DNA of 41,143 bases, from the NCBI GenBank assembly GCA_003565625.1, contig PXBD01000013.1, positions 1 through 41,143 of the forward strand. The letters run 5' to 3'. Positions 40,866-41,143 of this stretch are shown piece after piece. The notes under the pieces were generated by a model. It was not told the origin of the DNA and ran no database searches. It worked only from the letters and a program-made list of their open reading frames with translations. The stretch is from Gammaproteobacteria bacterium. GTDB taxonomy: Bacteria > Pseudomonadota > Gammaproteobacteria > Xanthomonadales > Wenzhouxiangellaceae. A program made the translations under genes and the position numbers. Every line of letters begins with the position of its first letter. The first letter of the stretch is position 1.

Positions 40866-41066
40866 GTCCGTGGGCAGCGGACGTCCAGTTCCCTGGTTCG
40901 CATTTCCCAGTAGCTGGCTCTGGGCGGTGAAAATGGTGTCCACAGCGGCCATGGCGGTGGCCAATAACAATGGTAAGCGGTGGTGCAGCGCATCGGAGTT
41001 CACGGCCATTTCGATAGCGGCGGGTGAAAACGTAGACATGCGTCTCATGGCCTCTTTAAAAAGTTT

Positions 41067-41143
41067 TCATCGGTTGGACAGGCGCACCTCCAGTGCTTGC
41101 CCCGGTGCAATATCCACCGCTTGGCGGTGCTCGCCTTCGCTGG
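41067..41143 (-). CDS. 3' end of a gene entering from the right (partial)
   Basis: On the minus strand the frame SEGEHRQAVDIAPGQALEVR then LSNR ends in TGA at 41069-41067. The alternation of hydrophobic and polar residues suggests the last beta-strands of a secreted or envelope domain. Too short to name. An ATG at 41048 with AAAGAGG before it follows 18 bases downstream. Confidence 0.4.
   Translation of the reverse strand, partial: SEGEHRQAVDIAPGQALEVRLSNR

Noticed and set aside
40365-41048. Minus-strand open frame starting at ATG 41048 with a good AAAGAGG ribosome site
   Set aside because: Most of it is antisense to the GIDE-like gene and turns low in complexity there. The first 40-50 residues could be real, but no stop supports a short gene, so it was not called.
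1-41143. CRISPR arrays, rRNA genes, insertion sequences and integrases
   Set aside because: No regularly spaced repeats, rRNA motifs, transposase or recombinase motifs were seen on either strand by eye.

Overview
The window is GC-rich and densely packed. Convergent genes end only 6 to 15 bases apart, and several genes are joined by ATGA or GTGA overlaps. The gene families (oligopeptidase B, MltB-type transglycosylase, PAS-GGDEF-EAL protein, YihG-like acyltransferase, MaoC-PTA fusion with acetate kinase, PPDK, DapA, OmpA-like protein) point to a chromosomal segment of a gammaproteobacterium. A Wenzhouxiangella/Xanthomonadales-like relative is a guess from gene content and was not tested.

Left end (1-2408): the edge of an integrated element. 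It holds the tail of an unknown gene, an AbiEi/AbiEii type IV toxin-antitoxin pair behind a perfect inverted repeat that looks like an AbiEi operator, an AT-richer stretch without convincing genes, and a 3' tRNA fragment (anticodon loop TTGGTAA, T-arm, acceptor 3' strand) with no 5' half. The fragment is best read as the attachment-site scar of a tRNA-Thr-targeting element lying to the left.

Housekeeping and envelope block (2467-20625): a large membrane protein with a glycine-zipper tail, a DUF285/BspA-like repeat protein, class I fructose-bisphosphate aldolase with a clear terminator, a lytic transglycosylase, a membrane methyltransferase-like gene broken by two homopolymer frameshifts, a secreted S9 peptidase, a PAS-GGDEF-EAL protein, a stand-alone Hen1-like methyltransferase behind a PYROXD2-like flavoprotein, oligopeptidase B, an OmpA-like protein with a secreted partner of unknown function, and an acyltransferase.

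Defence block (20720-30573): a complete type I Wadjet operon, jetA-jetB-jetC-jetD (kleisin-like, MukE-like, SMC ATPase, Toprim nuclease). It is followed tail to tail, 6 bases away, by a SWIM-SNF2 helicase. Wadjet is a known anti-plasmid system. The unusual points here are a probable leaderless jetA transcript and the helicase neighbour.

Metabolic block (30639-36874): MaoC-phosphotransacetylase fusion, acetate/propionate kinase and pyruvate phosphate dikinase form one run that can turn acyl-CoA into acid plus ATP and link ATP with PEP/pyruvate. It is followed by convergent dapA.

Right end (37086-41143): a probable operon of two lipoproteins around a small periplasmic helix-hairpin-helix-like protein, a remnant of a gene on the minus strand, a GIDE-like two-TM protein, and the 3' end of a gene entering from the right. 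No CRISPR array, rRNA, intact tRNA, insertion sequence or integrase gene was seen.
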